From Wurfbainia villosa (Eukaryota > Streptophyta > Magnoliopsida > Zingiberales > Zingiberaceae): a stretch of DNA of 64,000 nucleotides. Positions 31,950 to 43,394 of the stretch are shown in pieces. A program made the position numbers and the translations under genes. The stretch lies in the NCBI GenBank assembly GCA_025175895.1, contig CM045989.1, positions 23,801,928 through 23,865,927 of the forward strand, in the 5' to 3' direction. Under the pieces are notes generated by a model. The model was given only the letters and a program-made list of their open reading frames with translations. It did no database searches and was not told the DNA's origin. Every line of letters begins with the position of its first letter. The stretch's first letter is position 1.

Positions 31950-33775
31950 TGTTATGTTTGAGAGGTGTCCTAAGGCAATCGCCTTATGGCTATTTATTTG
32001 ATAAATAAAGATTCACTATTTGAGTGCACATCTCATATGTGTTTGATTGGATCTTGAAATTATTTACTAAATGTCCGCAATACGATTCATAGCATGAAAA
32101 AATTTATAGTTGGATCACAACTAGTGAGTATCTCTACATGTGTAATTATGAAGTATTAAAATATTCCCTAGTCGATGGATTGATGAGTTAAGACATCATC
32201 GATTCTGTGAGACTAGTACGGGTTATACTCCTTGGTTTATCCAAGCAGCTGCTTCTCACTGGCTGGAGACATTGTGATGTCGAGAGTTAAATGTGGATGC
32301 TGGTTATGGGTAACTAGTTCATTAGAGTGACCTGTTGTAAGGCTTCACATGGTTCTCTACATGTAAGATATGTCAGTGAAGTTATTACTACAACTCGAGT
32401 GCGAGTTTCCTTCGAGTTGAGGTATTCAAGTCATCTTGGTTATGAAGACTTATACTTTGACATCTTAGTCGATACATCTCTACGGAGGTGTGGGTAAGGG
32501 ATGATTGGGTAAAGTTGAAGTGTCTGAAGGTGATTGAATAGCCAACAAAGAATTCACCGCTCCTTGTGAGGAGATGTATACCCTATGGCCACTCGACAGA
32601 TTGTTACTCAAATTCTTTGGCCAAAGCATTGCATGTGAGGAGTATGATACTCTTGAATACATATCAAAGTAATTAGAATCCACTAGATGAGGAAGTATTA
32701 CATGGGTTAGGTGTGACGTAGTCAGCCTAGTAGGGACTGACACAATAGACCATGTCCTAAACTATGTGGGTATAAGACGAGTGAAAGGAACGAGGCACGA
32801 TTCATTGTAGTTGTTGAAGGGTTCGGAAATGGTTCCGAGATCAACCGTTGATTTTTTGATTAATTGGGAATCATGATGTACTATTAGGTGCCTCTCATGA
32901 TTGTTCCATACTTTAAAGTTAATTATAGATGACCAATATAAACCGAGAACCTATAAGGTCACATGCATAACAAATCCTTCGAAGAGACTTAAAGACAAGT
33001 TTGAGAATTGGATTCTCAAGATTGAGAGAGATCAAGTTTGTTTGGACCAAACACATGACAAATATGGAAATATTTGTCAAGTCAAAAAAGCGAAAGGAGC
33101 ACGTCTTATGAAGACAGGTTGGCCATTAAGAGGTTTAATTATAAACCAAACTCATTTGATTTTAATTAAATGGGCCTTCTTTTGGTTAAGGGTCCAATTA
33201 GGGTTTAATGCATGAGATTAAGCCTTAATGGTTATGAACATATGGATTTAATCCACTAACCCATAACCTATTAGGTTTAGAGCCTATATAAAGAGTTATA
33301 AAGGCTAACACCTAATTAATGGTCATGCTTAATCCCCTTCCCTTCTTCCTTGCCGCCTACTCCTTCTCCTTCCTCTTCTTGCTACCAACAAGAGTTGTTG
33401 GGGTTCTCTTTGCCATCGACCCTAGCAAGTCCATCTCTTGCTTTAGGACCGGCCAACTCCTCCCCAAGGGAGTGGGGAACTTCAGCTAAGGCTTGGAACA
33501 AAGGTTTCTTCCTTTGTGGCCTTGGCCGAACCAAGGAGTGTTGGGTTTTGGAGCTTGCCGTCGACCACCAAGGAAACAAGAGTTATTTCCTATTTTTGTT
33601 AGGGCAGCTTTCTTGCTCTCTGATCACCCAACCTTCTTGCTTCATCTAGTAGTGAAGAGAAGGTTAAACTCGTGGTTTAGAGAAGTCGTCCCTCTGAAGA
33701 TTCGGCATGGATATGAGTAGAGACAAAGCTCCTCGAGCGTCGTACGGTTGATGCCCTTCCGGCTCAACATCATCC
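31950..33775 (+). repeat. CopA 3' LTR, truncated
   Basis: Starts TGTTATGTTTGAGAGG after the PPT. It matches 1-282 and 16821 onward. TATATAAA lies at about 33285. LTR similarity fades at about 33775 (GGCTCAACATCATCCG), where CACTA coding sequence begins, so the end and its flanking duplication are lost. ORFs at 32901-33215 and 33350-33720 show no domain. Confidence 0.75.
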
Positions 33776-35456
33776 GAAAGTTATCACTCTATGCCATAAG
33801 AATTGACCGGTTAATCTCAATGGTGGAGGTGTTCTTTCAATTCTATTCTTAGTGAATTCTTCTTTATTTATTTTGAATTTATGATTTGGAGGTAAAAATT
33901 ATCTATGACAATCAAAATAACTCGGTTTCTTTCCATGTTTCAATATGAATGACTTTGATCTCTCCATACATATTGAACATCCTAATATCCCAGCGGTACT
34001 CCATCTCGATAACATACCATAAGAAGGAAAATCATTTATGGTCCAAAGAAGCGCAACTCTCATTGTGAACATCTGATTAGAATGAACATCATATGTAGAA
34101 ACACCCTCTTCCCATAGTTGTTTCAGCTCGCCAATCAGTGATTGCATGTAAACATCTATTAACTTCTTAGGATTATGAGGACCAGGAACAATCAATGTTA
34201 AAAATATATACGATGTTTTCATATACATACTAGGTGGAAGATTATATAGAGTTAAGATAATTGGCCAGCAAGAATAAGTTCTTTCTGATTTTCCAAATGA
34301 AGCAAATCCATCGGCACATAGACCCAACCTGATATTTCGAGTCTCATTCATAAACTCAAGATATGTTCTATCAAGATTTTTCCACGCTTCTGCATCTGAT
34401 GGATGACACATTAGGCCTTCCTCTGTTTCATGAATTGCATGCCAAGTCATGTGCTCAGCAGTGACCTTTAATGCATAAAGCCTTTGCAATCTAGGAGTTA
34501 ATGGCAAATAAAACATTTGTCTATATGATTTACGTAGTTTATTACGATTCAATCTCGTGGTACTCTTGTACATACATTGATTACAGAATTTACAAATCTC
34601 TGCATCTGCATTATCTCCCCAATATAGCATACAACCATCTCTACAAACATCAATTCTTTGCACTGGAAGACCTAAATCTTTCATAAACTTTTTCATACTG
34701 TAAAAATCATTGGGCATTATGTGATCACGCGGCAATAAATCTTCAATAACTTGAACGAAATCATTAAAACAATCTTCAGACACATTATGCTCAACTTTAA
34801 CATTCAACAATCTTGCCGTTAGAGATAATTTAGTGTGACTATCACAATCAAACCATATGGGTTCATTTGCAGCTCTCAACACTTGAAATTTGAGATATGG
34901 TTCATTGTATACATTTTCATAAACACCTGTTACTTCTACCTCCTCCAACAGCAATGAATAACTAGTATAGATGTGTTCAAATGTTTGAGGATAACTAAAA
35001 CTTGCAATGTTCAATTCGGTATTCAAATTATGATCAACTGTATCAACTATCATCCTCTGATATGTATTGAATAGATTATAACATCTTTGATCTCCACTAA
35101 CTGTTATTTGTATGTTTCGGCTAACCTCTTCATCGGATATGAACGGTTCACCATGACATGTCCAATTATAATAATTTGGGCTAAAACCAAATCTATAAAG
35201 ATGTTCTCGAACTTTATCACACTAAAAAAAATTTACCATTATGACATTTTTTGCACGGATACTTTAATTTATTCCCATCCATAAACTCAACATTACTATC
35301 AACACAATTAAAAAATTGTTCCAACCCAATAATAAATTCATCGGTTAAACTCCGACATTTTGGTAAATTCTTTTTATACATCCAACTTCTTTCTCTCTCC
35401 ATTTGTCCTGTTTCCAAATTTATATCAAGGATTAATTCTATTTTTTCATGTTCCAT
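33776..35456 (-). pseudogene. CACTA transposase (TNP2 type), N-terminal half
   Basis: From Met at 35456 the first 79 residues form a Transpos_assoc domain (RSWMYKKN, then CPCKKCHNG-like PCKKCHNG). A run of eight T at about 35223-35230 shifts the frame. The reading then continues (GFSPNYYNWTCHGE) into the 384-codon part 35053-33899 with HTKLSLTARLLN, FPLTPRLQRLY-like LPLTPRLQRLY, MTWHAIHE, HPSDAEAWKNLD and TINDFPSYGMLSRWST: the Transposase_21 family. After an in-frame TAA at 33899 it still reads on to about 33776 (HR, stop, FLPPNHKF). Two lesions and a missing C-terminus make it inactive. Confidence 0.88.
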
Positions 35457-36590
35457 CCATATTAATTGAACAATAAATTTATACTCAAAATAAATTCTTC
35501 TAGTGCTTGCTTATTTTTGGTATGATATTGAATTACAAACTATAATATATCGAACAAATAATACATATTTACAGTAAAAGAAATACATAAAATTGAACAT
35601 TAATTATATATATTATAGAATGATAATTCTACAAAATTTTGAATATACAATATACCTACCCTGGTGGAAGCAACGGATGAGCTCACAGTAGAAGACTTTA
35701 CAAACACGCAAATCGCCTAAAGGACGAAATGCGACAAACCTATGAAAAATAAAACAATATTAATTTTGTATTTATATTACAAATTACTGATTTAATTTGA
35801 ATAACATGTTGACTCTGCTATGGGTTGAGTACATGTCGAGGATGGTCAGAGTCGACACAACGGTTGTACGCGATCCAGGGGTGGCGATGAACCACCCACG
35901 CATAGAGTTTGGAACAATGCCCCAGCTGGGTGAATGACCTAGACAAACCATCGGCGTGCGAACGACTAGGGTGACCTGAAAGATCATCGCTATGCACACA
36001 CACGAATCACATGAAGGACAATCGCGATGCACGCACATGACACCCTTGTCGCGTCATGCCCCTACTGCGAGCTTGCGCACCTGCCACATGCTCACGGTAA
36101 GCCCTGCGATATCCTCGCACACCTGCCGTATGCTCGCAGTAGGCCGTGCTACGTGCTCGCGGAAGGCCCTACCGTGCGCTCGAGACGGTAGCAGCCGTGA
36201 ACACACATGTGCACGGTGCTCGGGGTGGCAGCAACCCCGAGCATGTGGAAGCTGCCGCGCGAGCTCGCACCGACAACAACCGTGCGAGCTCACGACAGCG
36301 AGTAGCTACCGCAAGCTCGCAACCACGATCTTGTGCGACGGCGAGTGTCGCAATCTCGCACGGTGAGCTATCACAATCTCACATGGCAAGCTATCACAAT
36401 CTCACACGACGGCGAGATCACGACAACTGTCGCAATGCTGCGATCTTGCACGGTGAGTCGGTGCTTCGACTGTGAGTCGACGCACGGCTAGCCGGTGCTC
36501 CATCGGTGGAAGAGGAGAATGGCATACCTGAGGATCGATCAGGTCGGCCAGGTAGGAGGAATGTGTGAGAAGGGGGAAAGGGAAATGAAT
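35457..36590 (-). other. CACTA 5' region with GC-rich block
   Basis: No gene is supported. 35457-35990 is AT-rich and may hold an untranslated exon. 36000-36540 is much richer in GC than anything else here and is made of degenerate CTCGCANGG, CTCACANGG and GCTCGCG strings. Overlapping Ala/Arg/His-rich ORFs on both strands reflect composition only. Confidence 0.6.
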
Positions 36591-37125
36591 TAGGGAAATC
36601 AGCGACAATTTGTAATTAGTTGCAATATTCGTCGCCAATTTTTATTTTTGTCGTAAAATTAGTGACGAAAATTAAATTCGTTGCGAAATTAGAGACGAAT
36701 ATTAAATTTGTCACAAATTTCTAATTTCCCATCATTGTTTTTTTACCAAACAATTGAAAATGTCTGATGAAAATATTTTGTCACCAAATTTGTCAGAATA
36801 TTTGCAACAAATTCTAGATGCGTTGCAAAATTTGCAACGAAAATAGAATTCGTCGCAGAGTTTGCATCGATCTCAATTTCGTTGCAAATTCTACGATGAA
36901 TTTATATTTTGTTACAAAATTTATTTTTCGTCGCAAATTAGCGACAGAAAATTAAATTCATCGCAAAACTATGATGATATTTCCGACGAAATTGAATTTG
37001 TTACAAATGTTTTTATGTTAGCAAAAAAAATGTATTATTGGAAATTTCGTTCCAAACTTGCGACAAAATTTCCAATTCATCACAAATTTTGTTGCAAATT
37101 TGTAACAAATTATTTTCTTTGCTAA
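36590..37125. repeat. CACTA subterminal repeats
   Basis: Short direct and inverted copies of GTCGCAAATT, GCGACGAAA and variants, spaced 15-40 bp apart, for about 530 bp. Such arrays are where CACTA-encoded DNA-binding proteins act in known family members. Confidence 0.75.
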
Positions 37126-37149
37126 ATTTTGCCACTATTTTGATGTATT

Positions 37150-37287
37150 TTTGGAGTTGAAGTGTTAGCCCAATTTGAATGAAGTCAAGTATGAGAACAA
37201 GTTTCTAGGTCCAATGATAGCACAATTGTTACCACAAGATGGGTCTTTTGAAATAAATTGGATGATCAAAGTAAAATCACTAAAAAC
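37150..37287 (+). pseudogene. CopD pol, short 5' fragment of RT
   Basis: One frame gives Leu-Ala-Gln-Phe-Glu, stop, Ser-Gln-Val, stop, and then TTRWVF, stop, NKLDD and ends in Lys-Asn. This is the start of a copia RT (QFERSQVWELV and TRWVFRNKLDE in the family). The stops are TGA at Trp or Arg codon positions. NA2b cuts it at 37288; the reading resumes at 48980. AAAAC at 37283-37287 is the left duplication. Confidence 0.8.
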
Positions 37288-38858
37288 TGTTGGAGGATCG
37301 TGGCCCGGCTAGAAGGGGGTTGAATAGCCTTTAATCATGCTTGACAAATTTTGATCGTTCTTGCGTGCTTGTCTACAATGATCATTAATATGTGCAGCGG
37401 AATAATAATAAAACAAAATAAAGATACAACACACATAAGAGACACGCGATATACGTGGTTTGGAACCTTAGGGTTCCTACTCCATGAGGTGAGCTCAACG
37501 AGCTCGAGTGATGCACACACCACTACTCAAACTCCTTCTCGACAATAAGTCAGAGGTGAAGAAACCTCGTACAAGCAATTACAAAATGTAATACAAAAGT
37601 ACAAGCAAAATACAAAGATAATATGAAATACAAGTAAAGAAAAACTTTACAACACTTTGCTTTGATCACTTGCTTGTTGCTTGCTTTGGTTTGCTCTTGA
37701 AGGTATGAAATACAGCAGCAATTTCCCTCAAAAATCTCACCAAAAATCATTGTAGAAATCCTCCCCAATCTCCTCCTTTTATGCTTATCTCGGGCTGATT
37801 CCGCTCCTAGCAGTCGACTGCTCATATATACTCATCAGTCGACTGCTCCTGTAGCCGTTGTGAGACAATGGCTTGATCCATGCTAGAAAAGTTCCAATGG
37901 ATATCCCATCAGTCGACTGCCAAACCCTATCAATCGATGATGCTCAATAAGTTGAGTCCCTGATCGAGCTGCCTCGCTTCTATGGCCATTTCCTCAACCA
38001 TCAGTTGACTGCCCTCCATGGCAGTCGACTAATCAAGAACAGTCGATTGCCTAATGATGGCAGTCGATTGCCAAGCCTCGCGACACAGTCGAACGCCAGT
38101 TGACTCCCACCAATCGACTGGTACATTACCCCAGTCGACTGATAAACCTCATCCATGAGATTTAACCAAAGTATGATGCCCTCATACTTGCTAGACACCC
38201 TTAGCCTAAACCTAAGCCTTCTAGCCACTTCTACTAGCCTCGCGCCTATCGGATCTCTCCAAGTCATCCATGACTTATTCATCCATACACAAATCCCTCC
38301 AAGTCATCCATGACTTGTTCATCCATATGCTAGCCTTCAGGTGCTTCCTTCAGCTATTGTCATGCTCTCGGTGTTTATACTGCCAAGGTACATATGGACT
38401 TACGCTACCAAGACTACCGCTTGTCCTTACATTGCCAATACCACCCCTTGAACTTCCCAAATGCCAAGTACCAATGACTTGGACTTTCACCGTAAAGGCT
38501 ACACACATGGACTTATGTGGCCAAGGCTACACACTTGGTCTTCCCTTGCTAACTCTATGTTGGACTTCCAATGCCAAGCCCCATGCTTGGACTTTCAATG
38601 TTAAGGCTACACACTTGGACTTACATGGCCAAAGCTACTCAATTGGACTTCCCTTGCCAACTCCATGTTGGACTTCCAATGCCAAGCCACATTCTTAGAC
38701 TTTCACCGCCACGGCTACACACTTAAACTTACGTGGCCAAGGCTACCCACTTGGACTTCCCATGACAATCACATGTCATATGTTTTGTCTAACATCAAAA
38801 TACTACTCGAGTCAAACTCGAGTCCGATCAATTGTGACCTAGGCCAATTGCACCAATA
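37288..38858 (-). repeat. NA2b 3' LTR
   Basis: Starts TGTTGGAGGATCG and ends GCACCAATA in + orientation (inner and outer ends both read TA, not CA). It has AGTCGACT palindromes at about 37810-38145, a doubled CTCCAAGTCATCCATGAC block at about 38255-38335 that is single in NA2a, and the CCAAG/CTTGGACTT minisatellite at about 38390-38770. Trp-rich ORFs are by-products. Confidence 0.9.
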
Positions 38859-39235
38859 ATCTCTCTCTTTTTGATGTTTGACAAAACCATAAACACCTTT
38901 GAGTTAGGTGACCTAACTCAAGTCTAGCAATTATCCCCAATTGGCAATTGTCACATCTTGTGAGAATTCCAACTAACTCCAATTTGTACATTCTCCCCCT
39001 TTTTGACATACATCAAAAAGGTCCTCCCCAAAGGTGTCAATGTCTCATATCCCAATGAGATTTTACAATCTCCCCCTTGATCCAAAAACACATCTAGGAT
39101 GCCTTCACTCTTCCTAGTGATAAGTCTCATATCACTTAAGAGAGACAATCCCCCAATTCTCCTCCCATGAGAGGAAATACATCCATCATTCCAAGATAAA
39201 TAACCTCCCCCTAAAGGTTTGCTCCCCCTTGACCA
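38859..39235 (-). other. NA2b PPT and end of 3' non-coding region
   Basis: AAAAAGAGAGAGATTAT next to the LTR is the PPT. The rest matches 19838-20180 of NA2a. GACCA at 39231-39235 is the target-site duplication of NA1b; the region continues at 44647. Confidence 0.75.
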
Positions 39236-40462
39236 TGTTAGGGAAATCAACCCGTGATATGGTTTTGATGTGTGTGGAAAAGGGTTTAAGTTAGAATGCT
39301 TGGATTTGATATGTGCGTTGGAGTCTTGCAGGACTTAGTAATTCGCACATGGAGCATTGTCAAGTTTCACCTCTCATGACTCGTTCCTTGAGTCGGTGAA
39401 GGATGACTTTGCGAAAGTCGTGCGCTTGGAGCATCCGAGGGACCGTCGGACGAGGAGCTTGGAGTGAAGCCGGAAGAAGTAGACTTCAGGGCGAGACACG
39501 AAGGATGGCGCTGCAGAGTCGTGCGCTTGGCGCATCCGAGGGACATAGCCGGACGAAGATAACTTCAAAGGCGAGGGACTCCAAGGAATGAGAGTGAGCG
39601 AATGTAACCCGGGAAGGGGTAGTGCTCTTAGGTGAAACTTGGCCAATTGGATAAGTGTCAGATGGGATTTCTCGACATCAGTCGACTGCCATGTTATGGC
39701 AGTCGACTACTCTAAGTCGACTGTGACTCGACTAGTGTTTGAGTCCGGTTCAAGCGCCAATAGTCGACTGCCATGGATTGGCAGTCGACTGTGAGACCAC
39801 CACTCGACTGATGAAGGCATCAGTCGACGGGTCGCAAAGGTTTCGGGCACAGAAGTAAGTTGAGCTCGCGAGCACTCGATTGGAAGTCGACATCAGTCGA
39901 CTAATGATAGAGTCGTTGGATGAAATCCAATGTGGAAGAAGCCATTAGTGGGCAACGACTACAGGACCAGTCGACTGATCAGGGCATCAGTCGACTGATC
40001 CTGTGTTAACGGGAAGAAACCTTCTTCTTCTATAAAAAGAAGAGGTGTGGGGCTTTGGGGGCCTAATGGTTCATGCTCTAAACTCTCCCAAAGTTCCCTA
40101 AAGGTTTTCCATCTTCTTACTTGAGTTTATTTACATCATAATTGTAAGAGGAGTGATTCTTGTGTAAAGAGGTTACCTCCACCTAACTTGGAGCAAAGGA
40201 GAGAATAGTGAAAGCTTAAGGCATGATTCACCTTGGACAAATCGGACCGTGGATTAGCGGCGAAGCCGTGAACCATGTTACATTGTGGTGTTAGCGTTTG
40301 TGCCTCTATTCTTCACTTTGCTTTGTTTTAATTGCATATTAGTATATTCCGCTTGCGCTAATAGTGTTCGTAGATGAGCAACGCAAGAAGAACGATCGAA
40401 TTCCGTCATACAATGAAAGAGGACTATTCACCCCCCTCTAGTCGGCCACCATTGACCCTACA
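39236..40462 (+). repeat. NA1b 5' LTR
   Basis: Starts TGTTAGGGAAATCAACC and ends GACCCTACA. AGTCGACT palindromes cluster at about 39679-39995 and the TATA hairpin (CTTCTTC-TATAAAAA-GAAGAGG) is at 40024-40045. Confidence 0.92.
40024..40045 (+). promoter_or_regulatory. TATA box inside an inverted repeat (NA1b 5' LTR)
   Basis: Seven pairs around TATAAAAA, one of them T-G. Compared with NA1a the third to sixth pairs from the loop differ, and pairing is kept in each case. The same sequence is at 44203-44224 in the 3' LTR. Confidence 0.7.
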
Positions 40463-40464
40463 AG

Positions 40465-40476
40465 TGGTATCAGAGC
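40465..40476 (+). other. NA1b primer-binding site
   Basis: TGGTATCAGAGC, two bases after the LTR; exact. Confidence 0.9.
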
Positions 40477-40525
40477 CATGGCGCTTGTTGAGGACTAACT
40501 GCCAACACAAGCACTATATCAAGAG

Positions 40526-42245
40526 ATGGCCGACTCGAACATTCATCCACCGAAGTTTGAAGGAGAATTCTCTTGGTGGAAAAAGAGAATGGAGGTATTT
40601 TTCGAAATCGATTTCGAAATTCTATTAATTATGGAAAACAGTTTCGAAATGCCTAGGGACGAAGAAGGGGAGCCATTGGAAAAATCAAGGTGGAGCAACA
40701 GGCAAAGGGAAGAGTACTTGGCAAACTCAAAAGCCAAACATCACCTCTACAACGTACTCCCCCAACAAGAAGTCAACCGGATAGGAAAGTGTGCTAGCAC
40801 CAAGGAGATGTGGGAGAAACTCATAGAGATTCATGAAGGCACATCCGAGGCCAAGCTAGCAAGAAGAGATGTCCTTCGCTCCCAATTATCCAATATCAAA
40901 CTCGAAAAGGGAGAGAAGGTAAAATCTCTACATTCTAGGTTTAAGGAAATTCTAACCGGTTTGACAAGTGTAGGGGAAAAGCTCTCCAACCGGGATATGA
41001 TAATGAAGGCTATAGATGTCTTTCCCCGCTCCTCAAGATGGAGCTCTATGGTGGATTCCTTCTACATCTCCAAGAACCTAGAAGTTAGCACCTTGGAAGA
41101 ATTTTTCTCAACCATGGAGCTCCATGAAACAAGGCTCGAAGGAGTAGTAGAAGAGCCAAGATTTCAACCTTCAAGAGGAGTAGCCTTGATGGCCAACAAA
41201 GGGAAGAAAAAGATGGAGACTCCCTCCTCCTCCGACGAAGCATCCTCCTCTTCCTCCATGGATAGCACGGAAGAAGCATACATGGTAAGGAAGGTAAGGC
41301 ATGCTTTGAAAAATTTTAAAATTAATAAATTTAATGATAGGAGAAGAAGACCAAGGGGGAAGGTGATTTGCTATAATTGTTAAGGAGAGGGACACATAAG
41401 GGACAATTGTCCCCTCTTGAACAAGAGCAAAGAGGAGAGGAGAAAGAAAGAAGAAAAAGGGGGGCAAGAAGAAGGAAGAAGAGAAGAAGGCCAAAGAAAA
41501 GGGAAAGGCCAAAGCACTAAAGGCAAAGACATGGGATGATCCCTTTTCATCATCCTCATCCGAAGAAGAGGAAGAACATGTCTACTCAAACCTTGCCCTA
41601 ATGGCATTTGACGACCTAGACTCCTCCTCCTCCGAAAATGAAGAAGCAAGCTCAAGTGAGGAGAGCTCTAATGAAGGGGGAAGCTCATCGTCATCCTCCT
41701 CATCCGAAGAAGAAGACATGGAGACTATGGTAACGAATCTCTCACCCAAGAAAATAGTTTCCATGATATCTAGCCTCACTAAGGACTTGTTTAGGGCAAA
41801 GAAAAAGAACAAATGCATGCTTGATCAAATTAAGGACTTAGAAGAAAAACTAGAAAAAGCATGCTCAAATATTAATGATAATATTTCTTCTAGCCTTAAT
41901 GATGCTTGCTCACATAATAACTATATGTCTTTTAATGTTAGTGATGCATGTATGGATGAAAATAGGGCTTTAAGAGAGAAAGTATATCACTTAACCAAGG
42001 CCCTAGAAAAATTCACCGTAGGCTCCAACACCCTTAATATGATCATAGGGAGCCAAAGGGCAAGCGTTAATAAGAAAGACCTAGGATATAAGGAAAATAA
42101 AAATGAAAAGGCCTATAAATGTTTAATTGCTAGGGGTCAAGATAAAAAGAAAATAATAGCTAGAAAATGGATCCCTAAGGAATTTTTAGTGAACCCCATA
42201 GGCAAGAATTTGTTTTGGGTTCCTAAATCCATCCTAAAGGGTTAG
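40526..42245 (+). pseudogene. NA1b Gag with zinc knuckle (one stop, one frameshift)
   Basis: Open from Met 40526 for 285 codons to a TAA at 41381-41383, which falls inside the zinc knuckle (CYNC, stop, GEGHIRDNC; NA1a has Gln there). A frame change follows in the A/G runs near 41450-41465, and 41601-42245 is open in the new frame to the natural end. Domains in order: DUF4219-like start (PPKFEGEFSWWKKRME), UBN2 helical domain with EMWEKLIEIHEGTSEAKLA, a Ser/acidic patch, the CCHC knuckle, a Lys-rich stretch, a long Ser/Glu tract, a coiled coil (DQIKDLEEKLEKA) and a basic tail. Role: capsid and RNA packaging. No pol follows. Confidence 0.87.
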
Positions 42246-43394
42246 GAAAACCCTAGGATAGTCAACCATATGGAATCTATCTATATCATATTTTGGTTGA
42301 CTTAGGATGGGGGGACTAAATTTTTGAAATAGTGTTGGGTGATGATAATGCACCCTTAAAGAGTTTAAATCATGCTTTAGGTGATACTTGAATTATTATC
42401 ATAATTTTATATCCTAATACATGATTACAAATTGATAGATAGATGTGTTTCAAGATCATAATGTGAAATCAATACATATATGTCTTTATGATCATGTGGG
42501 ATGTTAGGATGATACTTAACCTTGTGTAGAATTTCATGAAATTAATGGTTAAGTATATATATAAATACCTTTAGGATACATCTCACACTCACCATAGGCC
42601 ACCTTGATTGAAAACTTAGCATGAGTGAGATGATAGGATGATACTAATGGTCCACTAATGTCTATGGCATTTAGATGGTCATTTGAGGTATCAAATAGCA
42701 ATAATAGACCAATCATGGGGAAGACTTATATTTAATTCATAGACATATTACCCAAAGATCATGGTTGGATATTTCATATGTTTTCAAAACATTTTCTTAC
42801 TTTAAAATCTATGTGTTCATGTTTTGAAACAATCCAAAGCAAAACTAGGTATTAAAATTGATACAAATTTGATCAAAAACCTAGTTGGTTTTGAAGCTTT
42901 TGGATTTTTGGAAAATCTTTGAAAATATAATGATTTTTAATGGAAAACTATTTTTCACTGATAAATGACCTTAAAAGAAATGTGTTCGCCAAATTTCATG
43001 ATTTTTAAAATTTTATAGAATTTTTTATGCATTTATGAAATTCACCTTGAAAATTAAAAAATCAAATCAGTGTCGATCATTGGTGATCCAATGCCGATCG
43101 ATCGATCGATAACATGCCCAGTAACATCTTTTATCCGATTTTAAGGCATGTTTTGGCTTTTGTTTCCCTCTAAATTTGATGTCATACTTATATAAACTTT
43201 GTTTAATATTTTTGATGGTGTCAAAGGGGGAGAAATATATATGTTTAAGTAAGGGGGAATTATATTTAGGGGGAGTTTCATGTATTAAGGGGGAGAGTTG
43301 TTAATCATGTTATTTACATACTTTCTTACCTTAATATTTTTATCAAATGTTTACCTAACTTAAATGGATTGCCACACATCAAAAAGGGGGAGAT
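42246..43394 (+). other. NA1b 3' non-coding region and PPT
   Basis: No gene. Same order of elements as in NA1a: stem-loop (42579-42632), CAATCATGGGGAAGACTTAT block (about 42708), TTTTCAAAA-rich run, and a row of AGGGGGA strings ending in AAAAAGGGGGAGAT (43381-43394). The AGTCGACT cluster is replaced here by a GATCGATCGATCGAT run at about 43085-43110. Confidence 0.75.
42579..42632 (+). promoter_or_regulatory. Conserved 3' stem-loop, NA1b
   Basis: CATCTCAC (42579-42586), 38-nt loop, GTGAGATG (42625-42632) followed by ATAGGATGATAC. Confidence 0.65.

Larger units (their letters stand above)
33776..37150 (-). mobile_element. CACTA (En/Spm) DNA transposon, 3' half missing
   Basis: The - strand encodes the N-terminal half of a TNP2-type transposase. 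Upstream of it (to the right) lie a GC-rich stretch and a row of subterminal repeats built on GTCGCAAATT and its complement, as at CACTA ends. The left side stops inside the transposase where it meets CopA LTR, so the 3' half and terminal repeat are gone. The right end is within about 37125-37160, but I cannot find a clean CACTA terminus there. Confidence 0.8.

Noticed and set aside
33350..33720. Host gene exons near 33350-33720
   Set aside because: The region is inside the CopA 3' LTR; the ORFs lack domains and match the equivalent LTR zone near 17582-17779 in position and composition.
36000..36475. Ala/Arg/His-rich ORFs in the GC-rich block
   Set aside because: Open frames overlap on both strands, as expected from GC-rich repeats without stops; no domain.
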